64,000 nt of DNA from DASQHW01 sp038209365 (GTDB taxonomy: Bacteria > Actinomycetota > Acidimicrobiia > IMCC26256 > PALSA-610). Under the pieces are notes generated by a model. The model saw only the letters and a program-made list of their open reading frames with translations, made no database searches and had not been told where the DNA came from. The stretch is taken from contig JBBQXS010000002.1 of the NCBI GenBank assembly GCA_038209365.1, forward strand, positions 62,001 to 126,000. Direction: 5' to 3'. A program made the position numbers and the translations under genes. Positions 1-9,364 of the stretch are shown one piece after another. Numbering within the stretch: the stretch's first letter is position 1; each line of letters starts with the position of its first letter.

Positions 1-577
1 CCCGTGCTCGGGCCTCCCACCCGGCCCAGAGCGCGAGCGCGACGAAACCCGTCGCGACCGGATCGAGCAAGGCGAGCCGTTCGATGCGGGGGCCGGCGGG
101 CGCATACCCACCCATGACGCCTGCGTGCGGAAGTAATCCCCAGAAGGCAGCGGCAGAGATCGCGGCGACCAGGCCCACAAGGCGATATGCCCACACCGCG
201 ACGATGAGCGCTGTCGCGATGCCGGCGAGCGCGGAAACGACCCGCGCCGACGTATAGCCCTGTCCGAAGAGCTCTTGCGCGAAGCCGAAGAGATACTTGA
301 CGAGCGGCGGCGCCTCACGAACCGATTTGAAGCTGCCGTGTACATACGCCCAACCGGAATGTACATAGGTGGGTTCGTCGACGGCGCGATCACCTCGACT
401 GAGACCGAACAAGTGCACGAATGACGTCGCCGCAAGAACAAGCGCGAGGAGCAAGAACCCAAGCCATCGTTGCGAAAGCGTGGCACGCCGATCGCGCCGA
501 CGATCGCGACTTCCGTCAACCTCGCGGGCGGGCGCTTCCACGGACTGGTGGACAAGCGCCTTGACGATCGCGATCAC
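1..577 (-). CDS. Membrane glycosyltransferase, ArnT/PMT (GT39)-like, partial
   Basis: The C-terminal part lies outside the window. The visible 192 residues have a basic N-terminus, a hydrophobic segment (RWLGFLLLALVLAA) and then DEPTYVHSGWAYVHG and REAPPLVKYLFG. A DE-x-Y motif in the first periplasmic loop followed by a PPL-K-L motif is typical of lipid-linked-sugar dependent GT39/ArnT transferases, which move a sugar or mannose from a polyprenyl carrier to protein or lipid. Two more membrane segments follow. The GTG at 577 is the first in-frame start after a stop; a GTG at 541 is the alternative. Substrate cannot be judged. Family assignment rests on motifs only. Confidence 0.6.
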   Translation of the reverse strand, partial: MIAIVKALVHQSVEAPAREVDGSRDRRRDRRATLSQRWLGFLLLALVLAATSFVHLFGLSRGDRAVDEPTYVHSGWAYVHGSFKSVREAPPLVKYLFGFAQELFGQGYTSARVVSALAGIATALIVAVWAYRLVGLVAAISAAAFWGLLPHAGVMGGYAPAGPRIERLALLDPVATGFVALALWAGWEARAR

Positions 578-742
578 CTGCGAAGCGTGTAGTACTCACC
601 GGCGAAGGTTGTCGCGGTCGCGGGGGCAGCGGTACCCAGAGCAACCATCACGCTGATCATGTCACGCGAGCCATATGCCCGCGGGAATCACGTATCCCAA
701 TGTGGCACGACAGCCCAACACCAGACAATCCGTCGACCAACC

Positions 743-1438
743 TCAGAGCGCGTTGAGCATGTCAGCCAGTTGCGCGGGTTGGCTGATCATCGCCATGTGC
801 CCGGCGTCGAGATCGATCACCTCCGCGCCACCGAGGTTCGTGATCATCTTGTCCTGGACGGCGGGAATGATGCTGGCATCTCGCAACAGCCGGATGTAGG
901 TGCGCGGGATCGGGTTTTGAAGGCCGCGGAGATCGACTGGCTCAGTGAGCACAAGATCGGCTTCGGGTACGAGGCGCTCGAGTGTGAAGGCAGCCTGATC
1001 GGGGTCCATCTCGTTGCAGAACATGCGGGCCGCGACCTCGGGGTGAAGCGTCCCGTGTTCAGTGATACGTCGTCGTCCATCCGAGCGGCGACTTCTGCGG
1101 ATGCCGGGAAGCACGTCGGCGATTGTCTGGCCGTCCGTGGGGACTGCACAGGCGATGAACACCAGCCGACGCAGCCGATCGGGCACCCGCGCGGCGACGC
1201 CGGGCAGCGTGATTCCGGCGAGGGAATGGCCGACGAGTACGACCTCGGTGAGGTCGTTGGCGATGATCTCGTGTTCCACCTCTTGGACGAAGTCGGCCAC
1301 CGTGACCTGCGCGAGATCGGCGGGGCGGTTGCCGCGGCCGGGGAGATCGACAACGTGCACGGGCTTTGCGAGGAGTGGTGCGAGCAGGTCCCAGCAGGAA
1401 CCGGCAAATCCACCGCCATGGACCAACACGAAGGGCAT
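743..1438 (-). CDS. Alpha/beta hydrolase
   Basis: A 231-residue single-domain alpha/beta hydrolase. The oxyanion-hole HGGGF stretch is at residues 7-11, the nucleophile elbow GHSLAG in the middle, and a C-terminal GHM supplies the catalytic His. The family cleaves esters, amides or epoxides; the GHSLAG elbow and short cap resemble the EstC/salicylate-esterase branch. Start chosen at the ATG of MPFVLVHGGG because AAAGGAG lies 6 nt upstream; an upstream extension of the frame has no homologous look. It diverges from the methyltransferase gene at 1515 with about 76 bp between the starts. Substrate unknown. Confidence 0.82.
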   Translation of the reverse strand: MPFVLVHGGGFAGSCWDLLAPLLAKPVHVVDLPGRGNRPADLAQVTVADFVQEVEHEIIANDLTEVVLVGHSLAGITLPGVAARVPDRLRRLVFIACAVPTDGQTIADVLPGIRRSRRSDGRRRITEHGTLHPEVAARMFCNEMDPDQAAFTLERLVPEADLVLTEPVDLRGLQNPIPRTYIRLLRDASIIPAVQDKMITNLGGAEVIDLDAGHMAMISQPAQLADMLNAL

Positions 1439-1514
1439 ACGAATCTCCTTTGCCACGCAGCGGTTCTCGGCACCCCGCTGGTCCGCAACTTGCCCGTCGC
1501 GCCAGAATGCGCAG

Positions 1515-2054
1515 GTGCGCAGGCTACCGAAGCGAGCAGACCTGCCCGTCTTCACTGCCGTCGGTGTCGCGCTCCATGTCGGACTGCCGTTGGCCTTGGC
1601 ACGACACGACCCGAGTCACAGGCCGAATGCACAAGTGTCACGCATCACCAAGCGCGCCGGCCAGTTGCTCGTCGCAAGCGGCGCGACGATTGTGGTGTCG
1701 GCGACGCTGGAACACCTTCGTCACGACAGATCGTCGCGTGAGCGGGCGCCTTGGCCTGGAGCGGTTCCCGAGTTCATCGTGTTAGGTGGGCCGTACGCGT
1801 TCTCACGAAACCCGATGTATGTCGGCGAGCTCCTCATGTGGCTCGGCTGGACGCTCTTGCTCGACAGCGGCACCGTCGCCGTCGGATCGGCGACCATGGC
1901 TGGCGCGATGGCGTTGGTTGTACGGCGCGAGGAACGCCGCCTGAACGCGACATTCGGTGACGAATACCGCCAATATGCGGACCGCGTGTCGAGATGGGTA
2001 GGTGTCGCTTCATTCGCGCGCGTGCCGCACGCTACGCGCGCGCAAACGGCGTAG
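1515..2054 (+). CDS. Isoprenylcysteine carboxyl methyltransferase (ICMT)-like membrane protein
   Basis: The C-terminal half shows the family signature: GGPYAFSRNPMYVGELLMWLG, then a hydrophobic hairpin, then REERRL and FGDEYRQY. These are the SAM-binding elements of the ICMT/phospholipid methyltransferase fold. Bacterial members are small integral membrane methyltransferases whose acceptors are mostly unknown. I chose the GTG at 1515 because it begins a sensible basic-then-hydrophobic N-terminus (RRLPKRADLPVF); the frame is open upstream, so the start is uncertain. The 3' end overlaps the convergent WS/DGAT gene by 23 nt. Confidence 0.65.
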   Translation: MRRLPKRADLPVFTAVGVALHVGLPLALARHDPSHRPNAQVSRITKRAGQLLVASGATIVVSATLEHLRHDRSSRERAPWPGAVPEFIVLGGPYAFSRNPMYVGELLMWLGWTLLLDSGTVAVGSATMAGAMALVVRREERRLNATFGDEYRQYADRVSRWVGVASFARVPHATRAQTA

Positions 2055-3447
2055 AGCCATTCCGCGGCGTGGCCTTCTCGAGCTCGGCGACGGCGTCGTC
2101 GATGTAGCCCGCGAGCTGCGCGACATCCGGCAGCAGGTCAGGGCACACCTGGAAGCCGAAGCTGACCGTGTCGAGATAGCTGACCACGGTGATGTTCAGG
2201 CCCATGCCCTCGATGAGTGGGCCCATCGGCAACATCTGCGAGACGCGACCGCCGGCGATCCAGAGCGGGAAGTCGGGCCCACGCACGTTCGAGATCATCA
2301 GGTTCGCGAGAGGTGGCAGCCGGTCGGCGAGGTGAAGCGCCGACACCGCGTGCATCGCGGGGGCGATGGTCTTCGGTGGGAGTATCGATGCAAGCGACTG
2401 CAACAGTTCGTGGCCGCTCTGCTCGTAGAAGTTCTTTGCCGCGGCGGCGCTACGGGTCGTCGCCGCGACGCGCTCTCCCGGGTCTTCGATGTGCACAGGG
2501 ATCGCGTAGAACATCGTCGAGAACCGGTTCCCGCCGGTTGCATCTTCGAGCGTGCGCTCCGAGACGGGGATTGCGGCAACCAGCGGCCGGTCGGGGAGCT
2601 CGTCGCGATCCATGAGATACAGCCGCAATGCACCCGCACAGACGGCGATGAGCAGGTCGTTCAACGTCGCGCCGTACGCCCGCCGGATCTCCTTCAGACG
2701 TGAGAGTTCCACGGACGTGAACTCGACCGTGCGTCGCGGTGTCAGCGCGCGGTTGAACGGGAGGCGTGGCGCGGTCAGCGGCAACGCGAGGTCGGGATCG
2801 CCCGCGCGTTGCACGGCCCGCACGAGTGTGCTCGCGACGCGGGGTGCCGACCGCGCGAAGTCGCGTGCCCATCGCACGCTGCCCCGGATCGACTCGCGTG
2901 CCTGATCGGCGACGGTCAGCCTGTGCGGCTCGGGGTGGGGCGGGACGACCACCGGTGGGGCGTGCGGTTCGAGATCGAAGAAGGGCGCGAGGCTTTCGAT
3001 GCCTGACGCGCCGTCGAGCACGGCGTGATGCACTTTGCAGATCACCGCGACACGGCCGTCTTCCAACTCGTCGACGAGCCACATCTCCCAGAGCGGACGA
3101 TCACGACGGAGTGGGCGCGACGCGATGTCGCCGGCGACCCGTCCGAGCGCCTGGAGATCCTTCGGTGGGGCAAGGAGTGCTTGATGCAGATGACTGTCGA
3201 CCGCGAGATCGGGCTCGTCCGTCCACACCGGGTTGGACAAGCCGGGAAGCGTCTGCAGCCGCCGGGAGCCCATAGGGACCAGCGGCAAGCGACTCTCAAT
3301 ACGGTCGCGCGCGACCCGGTAATGGTCTTCACGATGGATGTCGGGATCGGGCTCGATGAGCAGCACCGCGAGAATGTTCAGCTGCTGCGCTTCCGTCTCG
3401 AGAGAAAGCAGCGCCGCGTCGAGTGTCGAGAGGTACTCAGCCGCCAT
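2032..3447 (-). CDS. Wax ester synthase/diacylglycerol acyltransferase (WS/DGAT)
   Basis: A 471-residue acyltransferase that joins acyl-CoA to a fatty alcohol or diacylglycerol, making storage wax esters or triacylglycerol. The catalytic HHxxxDG motif is HHAVLDG at residues 140-146. Other family marks are PLW (RPLWEMWLVDEL) shortly before it, LNDLLIAVCAGALR in the middle and ISNVRGPDFPLW near the C-terminus. Length matches the usual 450-480. Start is the ATG of MAAEYLSTLDAALL, the conserved family N-terminus, rather than an upstream in-frame codon. It is a lone gene between the ICMT-like gene (convergent) and tRNA-Thr. Confidence 0.9.
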   Translation of the reverse strand: MAAEYLSTLDAALLSLETEAQQLNILAVLLIEPDPDIHREDHYRVARDRIESRLPLVPMGSRRLQTLPGLSNPVWTDEPDLAVDSHLHQALLAPPKDLQALGRVAGDIASRPLRRDRPLWEMWLVDELEDGRVAVICKVHHAVLDGASGIESLAPFFDLEPHAPPVVVPPHPEPHRLTVADQARESIRGSVRWARDFARSAPRVASTLVRAVQRAGDPDLALPLTAPRLPFNRALTPRRTVEFTSVELSRLKEIRRAYGATLNDLLIAVCAGALRLYLMDRDELPDRPLVAAIPVSERTLEDATGGNRFSTMFYAIPVHIEDPGERVAATTRSAAAAKNFYEQSGHELLQSLASILPPKTIAPAMHAVSALHLADRLPPLANLMISNVRGPDFPLWIAGGRVSQMLPMGPLIEGMGLNITVVSYLDTVSFGFQVCPDLLPDVAQLAGYIDDAVAELEKATPRNGSTPFARA

Positions 3448-3587
3448 GCGGGCAGCGTAGGAAAAGGTGCCTCTCGGCGGCAACAACCGCGCATCCGCTC
3501 GCGGACGGCTCCCGAACGCGAGCAAATGACGGTCCGCTACGGCGACCCGGCTCGCCGCAGGGCACAGACACGCTTCCCATACCTGGG

Positions 3588-3660
3588 AGCCGGAGAGGGG
3601 ACTCGAACCCCTGGCCTGCTCATTACGAGTGAGCTGCTCTACCGACTGAGCTACCCCGGC
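3588..3660 (-). tRNA. tRNA-Thr (anticodon CGT)
   Basis: A 73-nt cloverleaf on the minus strand. The seven-pair acceptor stem GCCGGGG/CTCCGGC has one G-U. The D arm contains AGTCGGTAGA, the anticodon stem CTCAC...GTGAG-type arm presents CGT in a TCGTAA loop, and the T arm has GTTCGAGTC between GGGG and CCCC. The discriminator is T. CCA is not encoded. CGT reads ACG threonine codons. Confidence 0.93.
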
Positions 3661-3671
3661 GGAATTCGATC

Positions 3672-3699
3672 AGTGTAGTGCGCGTACCTGCCTGATCAG
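3672..3699 (-). promoter_or_regulatory. Candidate promoter of tRNA-Thr
   Basis: On the minus strand a -35-like CTGATC, a 16-nt spacer and a -10-like TACACT end 11 nt before the tRNA 5' end. The -35 overlaps the stop end of the membrane-protein gene at 3696. Sequence match only. Confidence 0.42.
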
Positions 3700-6200
3700 C
3701 CGAACCGTAGGAGCCGGTCCGTGGCGCGCCGGGCATCTTCGCGTCTGCGTTCGAAGGTCACGCCGATCCACATCAACAGGACGCCGATCGCCGCGAGCGG
3801 GACCCACTCCGGCAGCCGGGCTGCGGCCGGTCCGAACGTGTCGATCGCGAGCACGAGCAGCGCCGTCCCACCGATCGCGAGTGGAGCTTGCAGGCGCTTC
3901 CACGCCCCGAACAGGACCACGGCGAACGCGATGACCGCCGAGGCGACTGTGCGCGCGACGTCGTCGTTCGCGATGCCGATGGCGAGCGTGGGACCGAGAG
4001 CGATCACGATGGCCGGGCCGATCGTGAGCCACGAACGCGCGGGGCCGGCGCGCCATCCGACGAGACCGGCCACCAGTGCGAGCAACGCGGCCGGGCCCGT
4101 GTACGCCTCCACGACCGCGACGTGCGCTGTTGCGAGCCATGCCCAGGTCGCCGCGAGCGCGGACACCGCCGCCGCCCAGCTGTAGAGCGCGGCACGGTCG
4201 CGTCGCAGTGCCGTGGCCAGCATGAGTGGGACGAGTGTGGTGAGTGCGCCGGCTACCCACGCCGAAGATGACGACGAGAGGACGAGTCCGACACCGCATG
4301 CAACTGCGCCGGTGAGCTGCAGCGCGTCACCGTCGGCAGCTCGTGAGCGCAGATGCGCCCCGAACAGGATGACCACGCCTGCGGCGGCGACGACGGCGAA
4401 TCCGGCCGGCGCGGGACCGACATCGAATGCCGCCGTCCACACGCCGGCCAACGCGATCGCCAATGCGCCCGCGCTGAGAGAGGCTGTGACGCGCACCATG
4501 TCCGACACCGCGACCATCGCGGCGAGTGCGGCAGCGACTGCAACGACGAGCAGCACCGTGATGGACGCATCACGCGTGACCGCGGCCCAACCCGCGGCCG
4601 GGACGACGGCCAGCAACACGGTGGGCAGGACACCGACCGACAGCCGAGGTGACGAACGGTCGAGGGCGGCGACGGCGAGCAGCACGACGCACACGGTCGC
4701 GACGGCGGTGACCAACGTCATGCGAGCAGAAGCCCCCGCCACGACCGGCGCAAGGCCGATGCCGAGAATCGCGAGCGCAACCGCACCGCCGGCGCCTCGC
4801 CGCGTTCTCGCCGCGACGAACCCCAGCGCGCCAGCGGCGACCGCGAGCGACGCGACCGCCGGCCAGTAGGCCTCGAACGGATGCCGGGTGGGATCGCCCG
4901 CGTACGCGTTGCGCGCCACGACATCGAGCGAGCCCGTCCACGCATCCCCGAACCACGCCAAGGGACCGAACGCGGCCGCGAGCCCCACGACCGCCGCCCA
5001 TGCCAGACCCGGCGAGGCGTATGCCGCCGTCGCCGCATACGCCGGCTTGTGCCACCGAACGGGCGCGAGATACCGCGCGCCCACGGCGGTGACAGAAGCG
5101 ACGAACGTTGCCCACGCGAGGAGACCCTGCGGACCGAACGACGTCGCGGCGACCGTCACCAGCGCACCAAGGAGCACCGCGACGACAACACCGGCAAGCA
5201 AATCCGCGGTGTCGCGCGACACTCGACGGCGCAACACAGCCGCGGGTGCGAACGCAAGTGTGCTCACGACCGCCGCCGGACAGAGCGACTGCGTGAACGT
5301 GTGAGTTGTGGTCGCCGCCACGGCCGCGAACCCGGCCGCAAGCGCCCACGGAATCAGCGCATGCAGCCCGAGAACGAGCTGAACGCCAAGCGCCTGTCGA
5401 GCAGGCTCCGTGTCACTCACGACGAAGCGTCGCACCACCGCCACGGCCGCGGAGATCAGCCCCAACGCGAGCGCGACGCTCCATGCCGCTCCGGCGACGG
5501 CAGGGACGAGCAGCTCGACCGACAACGGCAACAGGATCGCGATCGCCATACGACTCGTCCGCGCACCGACCGCACGTCCGAGCACGAATGCGAAGGACGC
5601 CGCGACGACTGAACCGAACGCCCACCACGTCGACCCGGAGATCTCCGCGCCCACACCAGCGCGGTGCAGGGCATGCCAGTCGATGAGCACGAGGCCGATG
5701 GCAAGCGCGGTGAATGCATCCGCACTTGCAGGCAGACGCCGGCGCAGCGCGAGCGCGAGCCCGGTGAACACGCCCGTCACCGCGCCGAGCAACGAGGCGC
5801 GTCCGCCATCGCCGAGGTGCGACCACGCGACCGCGGTGAACGTCAACGCGGACGCCGCCAACAACGCGGCGCCGACCCACAGGAGGACGGAGCGAACGCG
5901 GTCGACGGTCCACTCCGGTGCGCCCGACCGCGGAGGAGCCTGGTGTACAGAGGGCTCCGGCGGCGCGTTGTCGGAGATGACCGACCACCGGAGCTGCGTG
6001 AGCTGCGCGACCAGCGTCTGCCGCTGCGACGTGAGCTCCATCATCCGCTCGTCGACATCACCGATGGAGGCGACGAGCTCGCGCAACGTCGTCGCGCTGG
6101 CACCGTGGAGATCGAGCCCGCACCACGAACAAAAGTTTTCATCGTCGAAGGCGGCGCCACAGGCAGGACAGTTCACGATCCCCCCTCCGATATCCCCCAA
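3696..6200 (-). CDS. Large polytopic membrane protein with N-terminal zinc ribbon (SCO7613-like)
   Basis: 834 residues. The N-terminus carries a zinc-ribbon pair (CPAC at about 11-14 and CSWC at about 24-27), then a short coiled stretch, then some 20 or more hydrophobic segments rich in Ala, Val and Leu from about residue 105 to the end. This is the architecture of actinobacterial proteins annotated as SCO7613 C-terminal domain membrane proteins, whose function is unknown. A GTG eight codons downstream, just before NCPACG, is an alternative start. It is the last gene of the topA-MFS-tmk-holB run, 45 nt after holB. The basic C-terminal tail is probably cytoplasmic. Confidence 0.8.
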   Translation of the reverse strand: MGDIGGGIVNCPACGAAFDDENFCSWCGLDLHGASATTLRELVASIGDVDERMMELTSQRQTLVAQLTQLRWSVISDNAPPEPSVHQAPPRSGAPEWTVDRVRSVLLWVGAALLAASALTFTAVAWSHLGDGGRASLLGAVTGVFTGLALALRRRLPASADAFTALAIGLVLIDWHALHRAGVGAEISGSTWWAFGSVVAASFAFVLGRAVGARTSRMAIAILLPLSVELLVPAVAGAAWSVALALGLISAAVAVVRRFVVSDTEPARQALGVQLVLGLHALIPWALAAGFAAVAATTTHTFTQSLCPAAVVSTLAFAPAAVLRRRVSRDTADLLAGVVVAVLLGALVTVAATSFGPQGLLAWATFVASVTAVGARYLAPVRWHKPAYAATAAYASPGLAWAAVVGLAAAFGPLAWFGDAWTGSLDVVARNAYAGDPTRHPFEAYWPAVASLAVAAGALGFVAARTRRGAGGAVALAILGIGLAPVVAGASARMTLVTAVATVCVVLLAVAALDRSSPRLSVGVLPTVLLAVVPAAGWAAVTRDASITVLLVVAVAAALAAMVAVSDMVRVTASLSAGALAIALAGVWTAAFDVGPAPAGFAVVAAAGVVILFGAHLRSRAADGDALQLTGAVACGVGLVLSSSSSAWVAGALTTLVPLMLATALRRDRAALYSWAAAVSALAATWAWLATAHVAVVEAYTGPAALLALVAGLVGWRAGPARSWLTIGPAIVIALGPTLAIGIANDDVARTVASAVIAFAVVLFGAWKRLQAPLAIGGTALLVLAIDTFGPAAARLPEWVPLAAIGVLLMWIGVTFERRREDARRATDRLLRFG

Positions 6201-6245
6201 TAGACGTCGGACGCCCGGCCCGGCGGCCGCGTTACATAGGGACCG

Positions 6246-7328
6246 TCAATGTCCTGGCGGGAGGGACAACAGCAGGTACGTCAGGCGAACGATCCCCTTC
6301 TCGTTGATGGGGAAGGCTTCGCGCGCCTCGCGGCAGGCGTCGAGGGCGGCAACCGCAGCGCGCGGTTCGATGTACAGCACCGTGCGATCGCGGTTGAGCG
6401 TCGGCGCGGGTGACGCGAGCACATCGCGATAGACGGATTCGATCGCGGTGACTCCTTCGAGCAACAAATCGATGCGCGTCCGGCGTGTTTCGCGCCTGTG
6501 TCGTTCCTCGATGCGCCTGCGCAAGCGTTGCGCGTCGCGATCGACATAGCCCAACCGCTCCATCTCGGCGTCGAACTCTTCGAGCTCGACGCGTTGACGA
6601 TCAGTCACGGTCGATGCCGCGGCCTCGACGGCGGCATCGACCTCTTGCGCGAGTGCGAGCGCCGTCGCGCCGTGGCCGTCGACGCGAGCCGGCACTGAGG
6701 CGAACGCGTCGCGCAGCTCGCGTAGCGGACCCACGAACGCCTGGGCGCGCGCAAGCTGACCACCGGCCAACCCCGCCACACGCTCGGCCTCCGCCGCCGG
6801 TACGCCCTGGCGCTCGAGCGCTGCCTCCACCGCACCGTCGGCAAGCGGCGCGAAGTCGATGCGCTGACAACGCGAACGGATCGTCGGTAGCAAGTCGTCG
6901 GCGACGGACGTGACGAGAAGGACAACCGTGCGCGCCGGGGGTTCCTCGAGGGTCTTCAGCATTGCGTTCGCAGACTCGTTCTGGTTCCCGCGCAGCCGTT
7001 CGGCCTCGAACAGGATCAGTACCTTGCGCTCCGCCTCGATCGGTGCGCGCGCCGCTTCGGGCAGGATCCGCTCGCGCACGTCTTCGCGCACGCGATAGGA
7101 GGCACCGGCCGGTTCGAACTCCACGACGTCGGGATGCACGCCACGCTGGACGAGTCGGAGGCCACGTTCGTCGTCGCCGACGCCGATCAACATCGCGGCG
7201 AATCCGCGCGCGGCCTCTTCGACACCCGAACCACGCGGACCGACGAGGAGGTATGCGTGCACGGGCCGTGCCGCGGCACGTTCGAGCGTCTCGAGAGCGC
7301 GATCCTGTCCGACAACACCGGTGAACAC
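6246..7328 (-). CDS. holB: DNA polymerase III delta' subunit
   Basis: 360 residues; clamp-loader subunit that helps load the sliding clamp. The N-terminus FTGVVGQDRALETL is the usual start of bacterial delta'. The P-loop position reads GPRGSGVE (about residues 30-37) and lacks the catalytic Lys, as expected for delta', which does not hydrolyse ATP. LKTLEEPP and the SRCQR sensor/arginine-finger motif are present. A helical C-terminal collar domain follows. GTG start. It lies 27 nt downstream of tmk, the standard actinobacterial pairing. Confidence 0.93.
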   Translation of the reverse strand: MFTGVVGQDRALETLERAAARPVHAYLLVGPRGSGVEEAARGFAAMLIGVGDDERGLRLVQRGVHPDVVEFEPAGASYRVREDVRERILPEAARAPIEAERKVLILFEAERLRGNQNESANAMLKTLEEPPARTVVLLVTSVADDLLPTIRSRCQRIDFAPLADGAVEAALERQGVPAAEAERVAGLAGGQLARAQAFVGPLRELRDAFASVPARVDGHGATALALAQEVDAAVEAAASTVTDRQRVELEEFDAEMERLGYVDRDAQRLRRRIEERHRRETRRTRIDLLLEGVTAIESVYRDVLASPAPTLNRDRTVLYIEPRAAVAALDACREAREAFPINEKGIVRLTYLLLSLPPGH

Positions 7329-7355
7329 CTCTCGCAGACTATGCAGGCCGGGCGA

Positions 7356-7955
7356 CTACGGAAGGACGTGCTCGACGGCCTCCCGGACGTGGAGCTCCAC
7401 GTCATCGGGCTCAGCACTCCCGTCGACGACGCACCACCCCCGCTCGGCGGCGAGCTCGCGATACGCGGCGCGAACGCGCGCGTGGAAGTCTCCGCCCGCG
7501 CGCTCGAGCCGGTCACGCACGACCGCGACCCGCTCCTCGGCGATGTCGTCGGGCACGTCGAGGACGACGACGACGTCGGGCACCAGCCCCCCGGTGGCGA
7601 CGGCATCCATCTGCTCGACCGCCGCGACCCCGAGACCGCGGCCTACCCCCTGATATGCGAGCGTCGACGGCGAGAACCGATCGCTGATCACGACCGCGCG
7701 CCGCGCCAGCGCGGGCCGGATGACCTCGGTGACGTGCTGCGCGCGATCGGCGAGCATCAACAGCAGCTCGCTACGCGGGTCGAGCGGACCCTCTCTGTGC
7801 AGCAACAGGTCACGTACGTGCGCACCGAGCTTGGTGTCGCCCGGTTCGAAGGTCGACACGACCTCGTGGCCATTTCCGGTCATCCATGACGCGAGCCGCG
7901 CGGCTTGGGTGCTCTTCCCGCTCCCTTCTCCGCCCTCGAGCACGACGAACGTCAC
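7356..7955 (-). CDS. tmk: Thymidylate kinase (dTMP kinase)
   Basis: 199 residues; phosphorylates dTMP to dTDP with ATP. The P-loop EGGEGSGKST occupies residues 7-16, DRFSPSTLAYQG carries the DR(Y/F) nucleobase-site motif, and a short LID with basic residues follows the VVLDVPDD strand. The GTG start overlaps the stop of the upstream MFS gene as GTGA, implying translational coupling. The frame is open far upstream through the MFS gene, so the longer reading is an artefact. Confidence 0.95.
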   Translation of the reverse strand: MTFVVLEGGEGSGKSTQAARLASWMTGNGHEVVSTFEPGDTKLGAHVRDLLLHREGPLDPRSELLLMLADRAQHVTEVIRPALARRAVVISDRFSPSTLAYQGVGRGLGVAAVEQMDAVATGGLVPDVVVVLDVPDDIAEERVAVVRDRLERAGGDFHARVRAAYRELAAERGWCVVDGSAEPDDVELHVREAVEHVLP

Positions 7956-9340
7956 GGCGTGACGGCTTCCGCGCGCCGCGACCTTCGCATTCGTCGCCGT
8001 GCCGCGAGCCCGGAAAGCACGGTCAAGCCGCCACCGGCCCACAACGCGAGGCGCACACCCGGCAAGCTCAGGTCGGCCGAGCCGATCGAGACCTCGCCGT
8101 TGAAGAGTCGATCGGCAAGCGCGCCGAGGCCGCTCGCGACGAACGGCCCGAGAGTGAGCGAGAGCAGCAAGCACACGCGGACGACGGTGTAGAGCGTCGC
8201 GAACGTGCGGCCGCGCATCTCGTCGGCGACGGACTCCTGCAACAACGTGAACCCGGTGACGTACGCGCATCCGGCGGATGCGCCGAAGACCCCGACGAGG
8301 AGTATCGCGAGCGCGAGCGTCGACACCCATGCGAGGACGCCGATGGCGATCCCGGTCACGACGACCGCCGTCGTGAATACGGCCTCGCGTGGCAGCCGGC
8401 GCTGCAACCACAGCAACGTCGCAACTCCGATCGCGGCGCCGATGCCGAGCGCAGTCGTGAGAAATCCGAACGCGGAGTCGTCGGCTTTGAGGATGTCCTT
8501 CGCGAAGATCGCGCCGAGCGGCACGATCGAGCCACCGCCGATGAGACCACCGGCGAGACCGATCATCACGCCCCGCACGACGGAATTGGAACGGATGAAC
8601 CGTAAGCCGTCGACGATGTCGCGCCACGTTTGTCGCGGGGGCGGACGCTCGGTCTCCCCGTGCCCGCCGGCATGCCCACCGTTGGACAACGTGAGTCGTG
8701 AGATCAAGAACGCCGACATCAGGAATGTCAGGCCGTCGACCCAGATCGCAAGCGACGTCTGCCCGACGCCGAGGCGATCGAGAAGATCGAAGTTGCCGAG
8801 CCACGATGCCACCGCGGCAAGCAACGCGAACATCAGCGAACCGACCGGGAACGTGCCGAAGGCCGCCACGAGCCCGAGCGAGTTGGCGGACGCGAGTTGG
8901 TCGGGATCCTTGACGATGTTCGGGACACTCGCGTCCTTGGCCGGACCCCAGAGCAGGGTCATCACCTCGATCGAGAACGAGATGACGACGAGGCCGAGGA
9001 GGTTGTGCCAGAACGGCAGTACGGCGAGCAGACCGGCGCGCCCGATGTCGCATGTCACCATCACGGCCTTGCGATTCCAGCGATCGACGAACGCGCCGCC
9101 GATCGGCGCGAGCAGGAAACCCGGGAGCATGCGGGCGATCATCACGAGCCCGACGGCGTTGGTGGAAACGTCCTTCGCGAGCACGAGGATCGCCAAGAGC
9201 GCGGTCCAGTCACCGATGCTCGAGACCACCTGCGCGGAGAAGAGCCGGGTGAATCCGGGCGCCCGGAACACCTCCCACGGCTTCGGTGGGATGGGTTCGT
9301 GCTCGGGGGAGGGCGGAATGAACGGCGCTTGGTCGCTCAC
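7952..9340 (-). CDS. MFS transporter (EntS/MFS_3 type)
   Basis: 462 residues with about 12 hydrophobic segments. The loop between segments 2 and 3 reads GGAFVDRWNRK, the MFS motif A (G-x3-D-R-x-RK). The overall pattern (FTRLFSAQVVSSIGDW at the N-terminus, SVPNIVKDPDQLASANSLG after segment 4) is that of the MFS_3 drug/siderophore exporter branch. Substrate unknown. It sits between topA and tmk, an arrangement recurrent in Actinobacteria; it is 24 nt after topA and overlaps tmk by 4 nt. GTG start. Confidence 0.88.
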   Translation of the reverse strand: MSDQAPFIPPSPEHEPIPPKPWEVFRAPGFTRLFSAQVVSSIGDWTALLAILVLAKDVSTNAVGLVMIARMLPGFLLAPIGGAFVDRWNRKAVMVTCDIGRAGLLAVLPFWHNLLGLVVISFSIEVMTLLWGPAKDASVPNIVKDPDQLASANSLGLVAAFGTFPVGSLMFALLAAVASWLGNFDLLDRLGVGQTSLAIWVDGLTFLMSAFLISRLTLSNGGHAGGHGETERPPPRQTWRDIVDGLRFIRSNSVVRGVMIGLAGGLIGGGSIVPLGAIFAKDILKADDSAFGFLTTALGIGAAIGVATLLWLQRRLPREAVFTTAVVVTGIAIGVLAWVSTLALAILLVGVFGASAGCAYVTGFTLLQESVADEMRGRTFATLYTVVRVCLLLSLTLGPFVASGLGALADRLFNGEVSIGSADLSLPGVRLALWAGGGLTVLSGLAARRRMRRSRRAEAVTP

Positions 9341-9364
9341 GGTCCCGCCAGCCTAGGTTCGGCC

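Noticed and set aside
3497..3523. 7-bp inverted repeat after tRNA-Thr as terminator
   Set aside because: 13-nt loop, 65 nt from the tRNA end and inside a likely promoter region; not convincing.
7356..9053. Long frame joining tmk to upstream sequence, looking like a fusion
   Set aside because: The upstream part is out of frame with the MFS gene and Arg-rich; the GTGA overlap and P-loop position fix tmk at 7955.
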